In this document: piece by piece, positions 24,186 through 33,871 of the stretch
Layout of the letters: every line of letters begins with the position of its first letter
Position numbering within the stretch: the first letter of the stretch is position 1
Origin: Streptomyces sp. NBC_01233
Lineage (GTDB): Bacteria > Actinomycetota > Actinomycetes > Streptomycetales > Streptomycetaceae
Direction: 5' to 3'
Assembly: GCF_035989305.1 (NCBI RefSeq)
Contig: NZ_CP108514.1
Span: 1,975,501 to 2,039,500, forward strand
Length of the DNA: 64,000 nucleotides
Made by a program: the position numbers and the translations under genes
The notes under the pieces: generated by a model
Databases searched by the model: none
The model's input: only the letters and a program-made list of their open reading frames with translations
Told to the model about the DNA's origin: nothing

Positions 24186-24286
24186 TTTTTAACTCCTTGT
24201 AGCGGGGCCGTGGGTGTCTTCACACGGCCCGAATTCGATGGGGTCCCGGTCTTGACGTCCCGCTCCCGCGTGGGAAGCGGAGGACA

Positions 24287-24481
24287 TCAGATGCCGAGAA
24301 GCTTCTTGATCTTCGCGGCGTCGCCGGGGGCCATCTCCGCGTTGCCGGTGAGGCGGCGGGTGACACGGGACGACTTGTGCTCGAGCAGGTGGCGCTTGCC
24401 GGCGCGCTCGCGGAGCACCTTGCCGGAGCCGGTGACCTTGAAGCGCTTCTTGGTACCGCTGTGCGTCTTGTTCTTCGGCAT
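24287..24481 (-). CDS. rpmI: 50S ribosomal protein L35
   Basis: A 64-residue very basic protein, [20 protein letters not shown] onward, ending IKKLLGI, exactly the L35 pattern and length. It is the middle gene of infC-rpmI-rplT, with ~100-bp gaps on each side. Confidence 0.98.
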   Translation of the reverse strand: MPKNKTHSGTKKRFKVTGSGKVLRERAGKRHLLEHKSSRVTRRLTGNAEMAPGDAAKIKKLLGI

Positions 24482-24585
24482 GGCGCCGTTATCTCCTCGT
24501 CGGTGGCGCTCCCACCGGTCCGTTGCGGGACCGGCTCACGGGAGCGTCATGTTGTGTCGGTGATCCGAGACGGGCTGTCTCGGGA

Positions 24586-25281
24586 TCAGGCCTCGGCGTC
24601 CGTACCGTCGGCGGGGGCCTCGGTGACGTCGGCGGAGGCGACCTCGGTGGTCTCCTCAGCCTCGACGGCGGCTTCCTCGGAAGGAGCCTCGTCGTCGGCG
24701 TGGGCGACACCCTGGCGCTCGGCCTTGCGGGCGGCCTGCGCCTCGCGGGCTTCGGCCATCGCCTCGGTCTTCTTCTTGTGCGGACCGAGGACCATGATCA
24801 TGTTTCGGCCGTCCTGCTTCGGGTTCGACTCGATGAACCCGAGGTCCTCGACGTCCGAAGCGAGACGCTGCAGCAGTCGGTAGCCGAGTTCCGGCCGGGA
24901 CTGCTCGCGACCACGGAACATGATCGTGATCTTGACCTTGTCGCCCTGCTTGAGGAACCGAACGACGTGACCCTTCTTGGTGTCATAGTCGTGCGGGTCG
25001 ATCTTCGGCCGGAGCTTCATTTCCTTGATGACCGTGTGCGCCTGGTTCTTGCGCGCCTCACGGGCCTTCATGGCCGACTCGTACTTGAACTTGCCGTAGT
25101 CCATGAGCTTGCAGACCGGCGGGCGTGCGGACGCCGCGACCTCGACCAGGTCGAGGTCGTACTCCTGCGCGAGCTCAAGCGCCTTGGCAAGCGGCACGAT
25201 GCCGACCTGCTCGCCGCTGGGACCGACAAGCCGTACCTCGGGAACGCGAATCCGGTCGTTGATGCGGGGCTCGGTGCTGAT
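24586..25281 (-). CDS. infC: translation initiation factor IF-3, ATC start
   Basis: A 231-residue protein. The N-domain begins [20 protein letters not shown]; the C-domain contains [35 protein letters not shown] and [10 protein letters not shown]. An acidic Ala/Glu-rich tail of about 40 residues follows. IF-3 keeps 30S subunits free and proofreads initiator tRNA and start codons. The strong GAGGAGG sits 4 bases before ATC (complement of 25279-25281). The only upstream alternative in frame, GTG 25305, has no Shine-Dalgarno and would translate the binding site itself. A non-AUG start permits IF-3 to repress its own synthesis, as known for AUU in E. coli. Confidence 0.9.
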   Translation of the reverse strand: MSTEPRINDRIRVPEVRLVGPSGEQVGIVPLAKALELAQEYDLDLVEVAASARPPVCKLMDYGKFKYESAMKAREARKNQAHTVIKEMKLRPKIDPHDYDTKKGHVVRFLKQGDKVKITIMFRGREQSRPELGYRLLQRLASDVEDLGFIESNPKQDGRNMIMVLGPHKKKTEAMAEAREAQAARKAERQGVAHADDEAPSEEAAVEAEETTEVASADVTEAPADGTDAEA

Positions 25282-25587
25282 GGATCCTCCTCGGTAGCAC
25301 CACACGACTGCCTGGCAGACAGCCGCTGACGTGTATTTCCGTCAGACCGACCACGGCGGGAAACCAAAAAAGCCCCGCCGGGCACAGGCAGGGGCTCCAA
25401 TACAACCGGAACACCGTCGCGTGCGAACCGCGGGGCGTAGACTCGGGCAGCTTTCCATCGTCCGTACGGAACGATGGATGCCGCCTGACCGGTGACCCGC
25501 CGTCCCGGAGGACGGTCAGGTGGGAGAAACGGAGCCTCCACTTGTGGGCCGGGCACAGAAGTGTCCGGCCGGTCGAAGTACATACTA
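25282..25587 (-). promoter_or_regulatory. infC operon leader with attenuator
   Basis: No gene is seen in 25282-25630; on the minus strand it holds a ~295-nt leader. A TAGTAT -10-like element (complement of 25582-25587) would start it. The transcript then has a stem CCATCGT/ACGATGG (25461-25490 region), an intrinsic terminator at 25365-25397 and finally the GAGGAGG site of infC. The arrangement is that of an L20- or IF-3-controlled attenuator, though no match to a known leader family can be checked here. Confidence 0.6.
25365..25397 (-). terminator. intrinsic terminator inside infC leader
   Basis: On the minus strand AGCCCC-T-GCC pairs with GGCGGGGCT and is followed at once by six T residues (complement of 25366-25371). 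A U-tract terminator is uncommon in Streptomyces and lies 85 bp before the start codon, so it is likely to be conditional. Confidence 0.75.
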
Positions 25588-25630
25588 GCACCCGCGTTGC
25601 AAGCCCGCCGCACGGCATATCGTGGGGCTC

Positions 25631-26011
25631 ATGACTGACGCGACACCCTCCCCCGAAACCGCTGCCGACGGCGCCACCCCCGACTACGACGCCATGACCC
25701 GCGACATCGCGGACGTGCCCGCCGTCGAGGTGATCACCACGGTGGCCGTGCACCTGCTGAGCGCCGCGGCCGTCAACCTGGGCCTGGACAAGCCGGACTC
25801 CGAGCACAAGGACCTCGACGAGGCCCGCAAGCTGATCACGGCCCTGGCCGGCCTGGTCACCGCGAGCGCCACCGAGATCAGCTCCTTCCACGCCGCCCCG
25901 CTGCGCGACGGCCTGAAGTCGCTCCAGCTGGCCTTCCGCGAGGCGTCGATCGTCCCGGACGAGCCGGGCCAGGGTCCGGGCGAGAAGTTCACGGGTCCCG
26001 TCTTCGCCTGA
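25631..26011 (+). CDS. DUF1844 domain protein
   Basis: A 126-residue protein. The middle (IADVPAVEVITTVAVHLLSA) and LDEARKLITALAGLVTASAT match DUF1844, a conserved actinobacterial family of unknown function that is found beside infC in Streptomyces. ATG 25631 is used; an in-frame GTG lies 9 bp upstream. The gene diverges from the infC leader. Confidence 0.88.
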   Translation: MTDATPSPETAADGATPDYDAMTRDIADVPAVEVITTVAVHLLSAAAVNLGLDKPDSEHKDLDEARKLITALAGLVTASATEISSFHAAPLRDGLKSLQLAFREASIVPDEPGQGPGEKFTGPVFA

Positions 26012-26039
26012 TCGCGCGCATACGACGCACATACGAAGA

Positions 26040-26090
26040 GGAGAGGCGGGTCACACGGGAATCCCCCGTGTGACCCGCCTCTCCTTTTTC
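26040..26090. terminator. bidirectional terminator between DUF1844 and SseB genes
   Basis: Arms GAGAGGCGGGTCACACGGG (26041-26059) and CCCGTGTGACCCGCCTCTC (26065-26083) form a perfect 19-bp stem with a 5-base loop, followed by a T-tract (CTTTTTC). It serves both converging genes. Confidence 0.93.
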
Positions 26091-26137
26091 CTTGCGGCTC
26101 TCGCTTGCGGCTCCTACCGCTGTTCCGGCTCTCCCGG

Positions 26138-26878
26138 TCAGCGGGTGAAGAGCGGTTCGCCGGGCGGAGCCGGCGCGTCCGGCGGCAGCAGCGCCAGGTC
26201 CAGCCCGCGCACCAGCCGGGCCCGCAGGGTGGTGTCCGCCGCCAGGGCCTCGGCGACGCGGCGGGCCGCCGCGGGCGCCTGCGCCCCGCCGGCCAGCACG
26301 ATGGCGAGGGTGCCGTCGGCGTCCGCGCCGCCCGGGCCGAGGTGGGCGCGGAGCACGGCCGGCTCCGCTGACACGGCGGCCCGTACGGCCTCCCGTACGG
26401 CGGGGTCGGCCAGCGGGCCCGCGTCCGTACGGCCTTCGGCGAGGGCGAGCAGCGCGGGCCCGGTCAGCTGGTAGGTGACGGGCCCGGCCAGGTCCAGGAC
26501 CACGGTGTCGGCCTTCTCGTGGGCGGCGGCGGCCAGGGCCTGGTGCAGCGGTACCGCCACCGGGCGGGCGGCCGGGTCCCAGAGGGCGAGCGAGGCGGTC
26601 GAGGTGAAGGCGGGCAGGGCCCGCCGGTCGCCCGCCCGCAGGGTCGGGACGGCCATGTCGCTCGTCTTCTCGCGCTTCAGGCCCGTCTCCGGGTCGGTCT
26701 CCACCTCGCCGAGGACGGCGACCACGGGGACCAGCAGCCGCGCGCCCTTGAGGGCGGCCAGCACCTCGGGCTCCTTGGCCCGGTCCTCGGACCAGGCGGC
26801 CAGGGCCGCGGTCAGCCGGGGATCGGCCGAGCCGTCGTCGTCGGAGAAGCCCGGGTCGGGAATGTTCTTGTTCGCCAT
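26138..26878 (-). CDS. SseB family protein
   Basis: A 246-residue protein. It matches the SseB N-terminal domain layout: ARLLVPVVAVLGEVETDPET, then EKTSDMAVPTLRAGDRRALP AFTS, then LWDPAARPVAVPLHQALAA, with a C-terminal half rich in Ala and Leu. SseB-like proteins are widespread in Streptomyces; no enzymatic role is established. ATG 26878 is preferred; a GTG nine bases upstream is possible. It follows the mycosin-like protease gene by 21 bp in the opposite sense of reading order (it is upstream), with no shared promoter evident. Confidence 0.8.
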   Translation of the reverse strand: MANKNIPDPGFSDDDGSADPRLTAALAAWSEDRAKEPEVLAALKGARLLVPVVAVLGEVETDPETGLKREKTSDMAVPTLRAGDRRALPAFTSTASLALWDPAARPVAVPLHQALAAAAHEKADTVVLDLAGPVTYQLTGPALLALAEGRTDAGPLADPAVREAVRAAVSAEPAVLRAHLGPGGADADGTLAIVLAGGAQAPAAARRVAEALAADTTLRARLVRGLDLALLPPDAPAPPGEPLFTR

Positions 26879-26899
26879 GTTCGCCACAGTTACCCGACC

Positions 26900-28123
26900 C
26901 TACTGTGCCGGGTGCGACGGCGCCGTGAGGGGCCCGCGGTCCCCGCCCCGGGTGCCCCGACGCGGGCGTCGGCCCAGTACGGCGGCCAGTACGAGCAGCA
27001 CCGCCCCCGCGACCGCGGCCGCCGGAGCACCGAGCCGGGCGCTCCGCTCGGGCGGGCGGACCGGCTCGGGACCGGGGCCGAAGTACGGGCGCTCGGCCGC
27101 GGCGGCCGCGGGCACCGCGGCTTCGGGCTGCATCGCCTCCGCGACCTGGAGGGCGGCGGCGGGGTCCACCGTCCCGTGGCCGCGGGCGTCGTCCCGGCCG
27201 CCGGCCGGGGAGTCGGAGGCGGTGTCCTCCAGCAGCTTCTTGATCTGGGCCGGGGACAGGTCCGGGTGCGCGGCCTTGACGAGGGCGGCGGCGCCGGAGA
27301 CGAAGGCCGCGGCGGCACTGGTGCCCCAGCCCTCGTAGTACGAGCGGTCGGGGTCGGCGATGACCACGTCGACGCCGGGGGCGCTGACGGTGGCGTACCA
27401 GTTGCGGGTGGAGAACTTGGCCTTCTTGCCGCGGCGGTCGACGGCGGTGACGGCGATCACCCCCGGGTAGGCGGCCGGGTAGGACACGCGGTCGCCGGTT
27501 TCGCCGCCGTTGCCGGCGGAGGCGACGACGACCACGCCCTTGGCGAGCGCGTACTGGACGGCCTCGTCCTCGCCCGCCTCGTGGTGGGCGGAGTCGCTGT
27601 CGTCGCCGAGGGACAGGTTGATCACGTCGGCCCCGTGGTCGGCGGCCCAGCGGATGCCCTCGGCGAGGGCGCCGCCCTTGCTGTCGCGGGCCTTGCCGCG
27701 GCCCGGGTCGCCCTCTTCGAGGATCACCCGGACCGGCAGGATCCGCGCCTGCGGGGCGATCCCGAGGACGCCCTGGCCGCGGCTGGGGCCGTGGCCGTGC
27801 CCGGCGATGATGCTCGCCATGGCGGTGCCGTGGCGGGCCCATGAGCGGTCGCCGCGGCCTGCGCCCATGCCGATGAGGTCGGTCCCTTCGAGGACCTGCC
27901 CCGCCAGGTCGGGGTGGGAGTCGTCGACCCCGGTGTCGAGGACGGCGACGGTCACCCCGTCGCCGCGGGTGGTGCCCCAGGCCTCCTCGGCGCGCAGCGC
28001 GAGCAGGCCCCACTGGCGGTCCCGGATGGTGTCGGCGGCGGCCGGGAACGCGGTGGCGGCCGTGAGGAGGGCGGCGGCGGTCAGGGCGGCGGCGGCCCGC
28101 CCGAGCGCCCGGTGCATGGTCAT
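26900..28123 (-). CDS. membrane-anchored subtilisin-like serine protease (mycosin type)
   Basis: A 407-residue protein. A signal peptide (about residues 1-31, ending FPAAADT) precedes an S8 domain with Asp in VAVLDTGVDDSHPDL, His in SWARHGTAMASIIAG and Ser in WGTSAAAAFVSGAA, so the triad is intact. A Pro-rich linker and one C-terminal membrane segment (AAAVAGAVLLVLAAVL) follow, with an Arg-rich tail, the layout of MycP-type mycosins. No type VII secretion genes lie here. Its start overlaps the stop of the upstream membrane protein by 4 bp (ATGA), so the two are coupled. Confidence 0.9.
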   Translation of the reverse strand: MTMHRALGRAAAALTAAALLTAATAFPAAADTIRDRQWGLLALRAEEAWGTTRGDGVTVAVLDTGVDDSHPDLAGQVLEGTDLIGMGAGRGDRSWARHGTAMASIIAGHGHGPSRGQGVLGIAPQARILPVRVILEEGDPGRGKARDSKGGALAEGIRWAADHGADVINLSLGDDSDSAHHEAGEDEAVQYALAKGVVVVASAGNGGETGDRVSYPAAYPGVIAVTAVDRRGKKAKFSTRNWYATVSAPGVDVVIADPDRSYYEGWGTSAAAAFVSGAAALVKAAHPDLSPAQIKKLLEDTASDSPAGGRDDARGHGTVDPAAALQVAEAMQPEAAVPAAAAAERPYFGPGPEPVRPPERSARLGAPAAAVAGAVLLVLAAVLGRRPRRGTRGGDRGPLTAPSHPAQ

Positions 28124-28923
28124 CGGCGGGCCTTCGGGGCGGGCGTGACGGGCGGTGCGGCGAGGAACGCCACGGTGTGCCCGATGCGGTCGGCGACCGC
28201 CTTGGCCTCGTGGCCGAGTCCGGCCTGGGCGGCGGCTCCGGTGGCGTCCTTCTTCATCAGGTCCTCGGCGGGGCGGGGCGCGTCCAGGGGGCGGCCGTCG
28301 GCGAAGGCGGAGACGGCGTAGACGACGACGGGGGCCTCGTCGAGTACGGACGCGGCCCATGCGGCGCGCTGGGCGTCCGTGAATCCGTACGCGGGCGGGG
28401 CGGTGATCCGCCCGGTGAGGGCGGTCATCGCGGGGGCGTCGGCGGGGGTGAAGACCAGGCCGACGGTGATCAGGGAGCTGCGGGTGGCGTCGGTGTACGT
28501 GGCGCGGAGCACGCGGGTGCAGCCGGTGGCGGCCAGCAGGCCCTGCCAGTCGGCGGCGAGGCCGGAGGCGCAGTCGGCGTCGGGGGCGAGCGCGATGCGG
28601 GTCCAGGTCCGGTCGGAGCCGCCGGGGCCGGCTGCGGGGCCGGTGACGACGGGCGGCAGGAGGTGGTCCACGGGCGCGGACCGCCACAGCGACTCGGCCT
28701 TGCGGTAGGCGGCGTCGGCGGGCAACGGGCGGCTCGCGGCCCGGTGTTCCGCCCAGGTGGTGACGGCGGCTCCGCCGACGAGGCCGCCCCCGAGGAGGAG
28801 GCAGAGCGCGGAGGCGAGGACGCGTCCGGGGTGGCGGCGCGGCGGGGTGTGCGCGGGCTGGGGCGGCTGGGGCCACGGGTCGGGCTCGCCCTGGATCGTG
28901 GTCCGCGGTGTCGTCGTGGTCAT
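28120..28923 (-). CDS. single-pass membrane protein coupled to mycosin-like protease
   Basis: A 267-residue protein of unknown function. A Pro/Thr-rich cytoplasmic N-terminus (~35 residues) precedes one membrane segment (VLASALCLLLGGGLVGGAAV); the rest should be outside the cell and has two cysteines (DADCASGLAADWQG and ATGCTRVLRA) that could pair. Translation is coupled to the protease through an ATGA overlap, which suggests it is a partner, adaptor or substrate of the protease. No known domain was recognised. Confidence 0.8.
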   Translation of the reverse strand: MTTTTPRTTIQGEPDPWPQPPQPAHTPPRRHPGRVLASALCLLLGGGLVGGAAVTTWAEHRAASRPLPADAAYRKAESLWRSAPVDHLLPPVVTGPAAGPGGSDRTWTRIALAPDADCASGLAADWQGLLAATGCTRVLRATYTDATRSSLITVGLVFTPADAPAMTALTGRITAPPAYGFTDAQRAAWAASVLDEAPVVVYAVSAFADGRPLDAPRPAEDLMKKDATGAAAQAGLGHEAKAVADRIGHTVAFLAAPPVTPAPKARR

Positions 28924-29066
28924 CCGGCGGCTCCGCCCCCCGTTCCGTACGGCTGCCTGCCCGTACTCTACGGGGTCCCCCGCGGGGCTCCGCGGGGCCG
29001 GTGTCCCCGCCTCCGGGCGCCACCGACCCCTACCCACCGGTAGAGACCTCTGGCAAGCTGCCGCCC

Positions 29067-30265
29067 ATGAACTCCCCCGCCGCCGACCGCGCCCGGTACG
29101 ACCGGGCGACCGCGCATCTGGACGCGCCGCTGGCCCTCGTGGATCTCGACGCCTTCGACGCCAATGCCGACGACCTCGTGCGCCGGGCCGGCGGGAAGCC
29201 GGTCCGGGTCGCCAGCAAGTCGGTCCGCTGCCGCGCGCTGCTCGAACGCGTGCTGGCCCGGCCCGGGTTCGCCGGAATCATGTCGTACACCCTGGCCGAG
29301 TCCCTCTGGCTGGCCCGGTCCGGGTTCGAGGACATGCTCCTCGCGTATCCCTCCGCCGACCGGGCCGGCTTCGGAGAGCTGGCGAACGACGCCAAGCTGG
29401 CCGGCGCCGTCACGGTGATGGTGGACGATCCCGCGCAGCTGGAGCTGATGGACGGGGCCCGCGACGGGGGCGCCGAGGAGATCCGCGTCTGTCTCGAACT
29501 GGACACCGCCCTGCAGCTGTTCGGCGGCCGGGTACGGGTCGGGGCCCGCCGGTCCCCGCTGCGCGAGCCGGCGGAACTGGCCGCGCTGGCCCGTACGGTC
29601 GCCGCCCGGCCGGGGTTCCGGGTGGTGGGCCTGATGGCGTACGAGGGCCACGTCGCCGGGGTCGGGGACGCATTGGCCGGCCGCCCGCTGCGCTCCCGCG
29701 CCATCCGGCTCATGCAGGGCGCGGCCCGCAGGGAGCTCGCGGCGCGGCGGGCCGAGGTGGTGCGGGCCGTGCGTGCGGTCGTACCGGACCTGGAGTTCGT
29801 CAACGGCGGCGGGACCGGCAGCGTGCAGCAGACCGCCGCCGAGGACGCGGTGACGGAGGTGGCAGCCGGGTCGGGGCTGTACCTGCCGCGGCTCTTCGAC
29901 AACTACACCTCCTTCAGCGGGCGTCCGGCGGCGCTGTTCGCCCAGCCGGTGGTGCGCAGGCCCGGTGTGGGCGTGGTGACGGTGCTCGGGGGCGGCTACC
30001 CGGCCTCGGGTGCGGCCGGCGCCGACCGGCTGCCGGTTCCGTACCTGCCCCAGGGGCTGCGCTACGACCCCCAGGAGGGGGCGGGCGAGGTGCAGACCCC
30101 GCTGCTGGGCGGCCCGGCCGACGATCTGCTGATCGGTGACCGGGTCTGGTTCCGGCACGCGAAGGCGGGCGAACTGTGCGAGCGCTTCGACACGCTGCAC
30201 CTGGTGGAGGGCGACCGGGTGACGGCCACCGCCCCGACCTACCGGGGCGAGGGCCGCACCTTCCT

Positions 30266-30269
<4 letters not shown>
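29067..30269 (+). CDS. PLP-dependent D-threonine aldolase/D-serine dehydratase-like protein
   Basis: A 400-residue alanine-racemase-fold protein. The N-terminal barrel includes the PLP lysine in KPVRVASKSVRCRALLERVL (VASKS is the usual site), GIMSYTLAESLWLA and VVGLMAYEGHVAGVG. The C-terminal beta domain contains VLGGGYPASGAAGADRLPVP and GDRVWFRHAKAGELCERF with metal-ligand-like His and Cys residues. Relatives cleave or dehydrate D-threonine or D-serine. Its TAG stop shares CTAG with the stop of the convergent phosphatase gene. Confidence 0.85.
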
Positions 30270-31549
<1,280 letters not shown>

Positions 31550-31652
31550 GCTGCTCCTCGGGGTTCGGGCACGGAACGGCCGGGCGCCTCGCGGCGCCCG
31601 GCCGGCTCGGAACGGGGATGGTCTACGGCGGGGTGGTCTGCTGCCGGGTGCT

Positions 31653-32447
31653 CTACAGCGGGGTGACGTACGCGCCGGAGATGCCGCCGTCGACGAGGAA
31701 GTCGGTGGCGTTGATGAAGGAGGAGTCGTCGCTGGCGAGGAAGGCGACGGCGGCGGCGATCTCGGTGGGCTCGGCGAAGCGGCCCAGCGGGATGTGCACG
31801 AGGCGGCGGGCGGCGCGCTCGGGGTCCTTCGCGAACAGCTCCTGGAGCAGCGGGGTGTTGACCGGCCCCGGGCACAGGGCGTTGACGCGGATGCCCTCGC
31901 GGGCGAACTGCACGCCGAGCTCGCGGGACATGGCCAGGACGCCGCCCTTGGAGGCGGTGTAGGAGATCTGGGAGGTCGCGGCGCCCATGATCGCCACGAA
32001 GGAGGCCGTGTTGATGATGGAGCCGCGGCCCTGGCGCTGCATGTAGGGCAGGGCGGCCTTGCAGCACAGGTAGACGGAGGTGAGGTTGACGTCCTGGACG
32101 CGCCGCCAGGCGTCGAGCTCGGTGGTGAGGATGGAGTCGTCGTCCGGCGGCGAGATGCCCGCGTTGTTGAAGGCGATGTCGACGGAGCCGTAGGTGTCGA
32201 AGGCCGTCTTGAACAGGGCGTCGACCTGCTCCTTGTCGGTGACGTCGACCTTCACGTAGGTCCCGCCGACCTCCTCGGCGGCGGCCTTGCCGGCCGTCTC
32301 GTCGATGTCGCCGCAGACGATGTCGGCGCCCTCGGACGCGAGGCGGCGGGCGGTGGCGAGGCCGATGCCGCTGCCGGCTCCGGTGATGACGGCGGTACGG
32401 CCGACCAGGCGGCGGCAGACGATCTCTTCTGGGGTCTGGCTGGTCAT
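31653..32447 (-). CDS. short-chain dehydrogenase/reductase of amine-catabolic locus
   Basis: A 264-residue classical SDR. It has TGxxxGxG in AVITGAGSGIGLATARRLAS, the NNAG motif in IAFNNAGISPPDDDS, and the catalytic S-Y-K set with YTASKGGVLAMSRELG. The C-terminus is FLASDDSSFINATDFLVDGG. It oxidises an alcohol using NAD(P)+. It starts 5 bp after the aldehyde dehydrogenase gene, so the two are in one operon; it could oxidise gamma-glutamylethanolamide to the aldehyde used by that enzyme (inference). Confidence 0.92.
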   Translation of the reverse strand: MTSQTPEEIVCRRLVGRTAVITGAGSGIGLATARRLASEGADIVCGDIDETAGKAAAEEVGGTYVKVDVTDKEQVDALFKTAFDTYGSVDIAFNNAGISPPDDDSILTTELDAWRRVQDVNLTSVYLCCKAALPYMQRQGRGSIINTASFVAIMGAATSQISYTASKGGVLAMSRELGVQFAREGIRVNALCPGPVNTPLLQELFAKDPERAARRLVHIPLGRFAEPTEIAAAVAFLASDDSSFINATDFLVDGGISGAYVTPL

Positions 32448-32452
32448 GTTCT

Positions 32453-33832
32453 TCAGGCCTCCGTGCTGATGAAGACGTTCTTGGTCTCGGTGAAAGCGGT
32501 GAGTGCGTCGGGTCCGAGCTCGCGGCCGAGGCCGGACTGCTTGTAGCCGCCGAAGGGGGTCCAGTAGCGGACGCTGCTGTGGGAGTTGACGGACAGGTTC
32601 CCCGCGGCGACGGCGCGCGAGACGCGCAGGGCACGGCCGATGTCGCGGGTCCAGAGGGAGCCGGAGAGCCCGTACTCGGTCGCGTTGGCCAGGCGTACGG
32701 CATCCTCCTCGTCCTCGAAGGGCAGGACGACGGCGACCGGTCCGAAGACCTCCTCGGCGGCCACGGGCGCCGTGGGGGCAACGTCCGTGACCAGGGTCGG
32801 CGGGTACCAGAAGCCGGGGCCCTCGGGGGCGGTGCCGCGGATCGCGGTGAGGTCGGCGGTGACGAAGGACCGTACGCGGTCCAGCTGGGTCCGCGAGATC
32901 AGCGGGCCCATCTGCGTCTTCTCGTCGAGCGGGTCGCCGACCGCCACCGCGGCGATGCCGGGGGCGACGAGCTCCAGGAAGCGGTCGTAGACGGAGCGCT
33001 GTACGAGGATCCGGGTGCGGGCGCAGCAGTCCTGTCCGGTGTTGTCGAGGAAGGACATCGGCGCGGCGGCCGCGGCGGCCTCCAGGTCCGCGTCGGCGAA
33101 GACGATGTTGGGGCTCTTGCCGCCGAGTTCGAGGGTGACGCGCTTCACCCGGTCGGCGCACTTGGCCATGATCTGCTTGCCGACGCGGGTGGAGCCGGTG
33201 AAGACGATCTTGGCGACGCCGGGGTGTTCGACGAGCGCGTCTCCCGCGACCGCCCCGTGGCCGGGGAGCACCTGGAAGAGGTGCTCGGGGATCCCGGCTT
33301 CGAGGGCGAGTTCGGCCAGGCGCAGCGCGGTCAGCGGGGTGGTCTCGGCGGGCTTGAGGATGACGGCGTTACCGGCGGCGAGGGCCGGGGCCAGGCCCCA
33401 GGCGGCGATCGGCATGGGGAAGTTCCAGGGGGCGATCACGCCGATGACGCCGAGGGGTTCGAGGAAGGTGACGTCGATGCCGCCGGCGACGGGGATCTGG
33501 CGGCCGGAGAGCCGCTCCACTCCCCCGGCGGCGAAGTCGAGGAGGTCGCGTACGTTGCCGGCTTCCCAGCGGGCGTTGCCGATGGTGTGGCCGGCTTCGC
33601 GGACCTCCATCCGGGCCAGTTCCTCGATGTGGCCGTCGACGACCGCGGCGAAGCGGCGCAGCAGCCGGGCCCGGTCGGCGGGGGCGGCGGCCGCCCAGGC
33701 GCGCTGGGCCGTTGCGGCCCGGGCGACGGCGGCGTCGACATCGTCCCGTGTGGCGGCCGGGACGATGGCGACGGTTTCCTCGGTGGCCGGATTCAGCACT
33801 CGCAGGTTGAGTGGGGCCAGCTCATCGGACAC
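32453..33832 (-). CDS. NAD(P)-dependent aldehyde dehydrogenase
   Basis: A 459-residue ALDH. It has the PWNFP cofactor region (VIGVIAPWNFPMPIAAWGLA), the FTGSTRVGKQIM loop, the general base Glu in VTLELGGKSPNIVFADADLE and the nucleophilic Cys in FLDNTGQDCCARTRI. The C-terminal VRYWTPFGGYKQSGLGRELG segment resembles dehydrogenases acting on gamma-glutamyl aldehydes and betaine aldehyde. GTG 33832 has a GAGGCA site 7 bp upstream. It lies between the glutamine-synthetase-like gene and the SDR, in the same operon. Confidence 0.93.
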   Translation of the reverse strand: MSDELAPLNLRVLNPATEETVAIVPAATRDDVDAAVARAATAQRAWAAAAPADRARLLRRFAAVVDGHIEELARMEVREAGHTIGNARWEAGNVRDLLDFAAGGVERLSGRQIPVAGGIDVTFLEPLGVIGVIAPWNFPMPIAAWGLAPALAAGNAVILKPAETTPLTALRLAELALEAGIPEHLFQVLPGHGAVAGDALVEHPGVAKIVFTGSTRVGKQIMAKCADRVKRVTLELGGKSPNIVFADADLEAAAAAAPMSFLDNTGQDCCARTRILVQRSVYDRFLELVAPGIAAVAVGDPLDEKTQMGPLISRTQLDRVRSFVTADLTAIRGTAPEGPGFWYPPTLVTDVAPTAPVAAEEVFGPVAVVLPFEDEEDAVRLANATEYGLSGSLWTRDIGRALRVSRAVAAGNLSVNSHSSVRYWTPFGGYKQSGLGRELGPDALTAFTETKNVFISTEA

Positions 33833-33871
33833 GTGTTGCCTCACAGACTTTCGGTGGTTCGGCGGGGCGGG

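Noticed and set aside
24586..25305. GTG 25305 as infC start
   Set aside because: It has no Shine-Dalgarno and would translate the GAGGAGG site; the family N-terminus begins right after ATC 25281.
28120..28923. Type VII secretion component (EccB-like)
   Set aside because: Only one membrane segment and no EccB or Esx motifs; no other secretion genes in the window.
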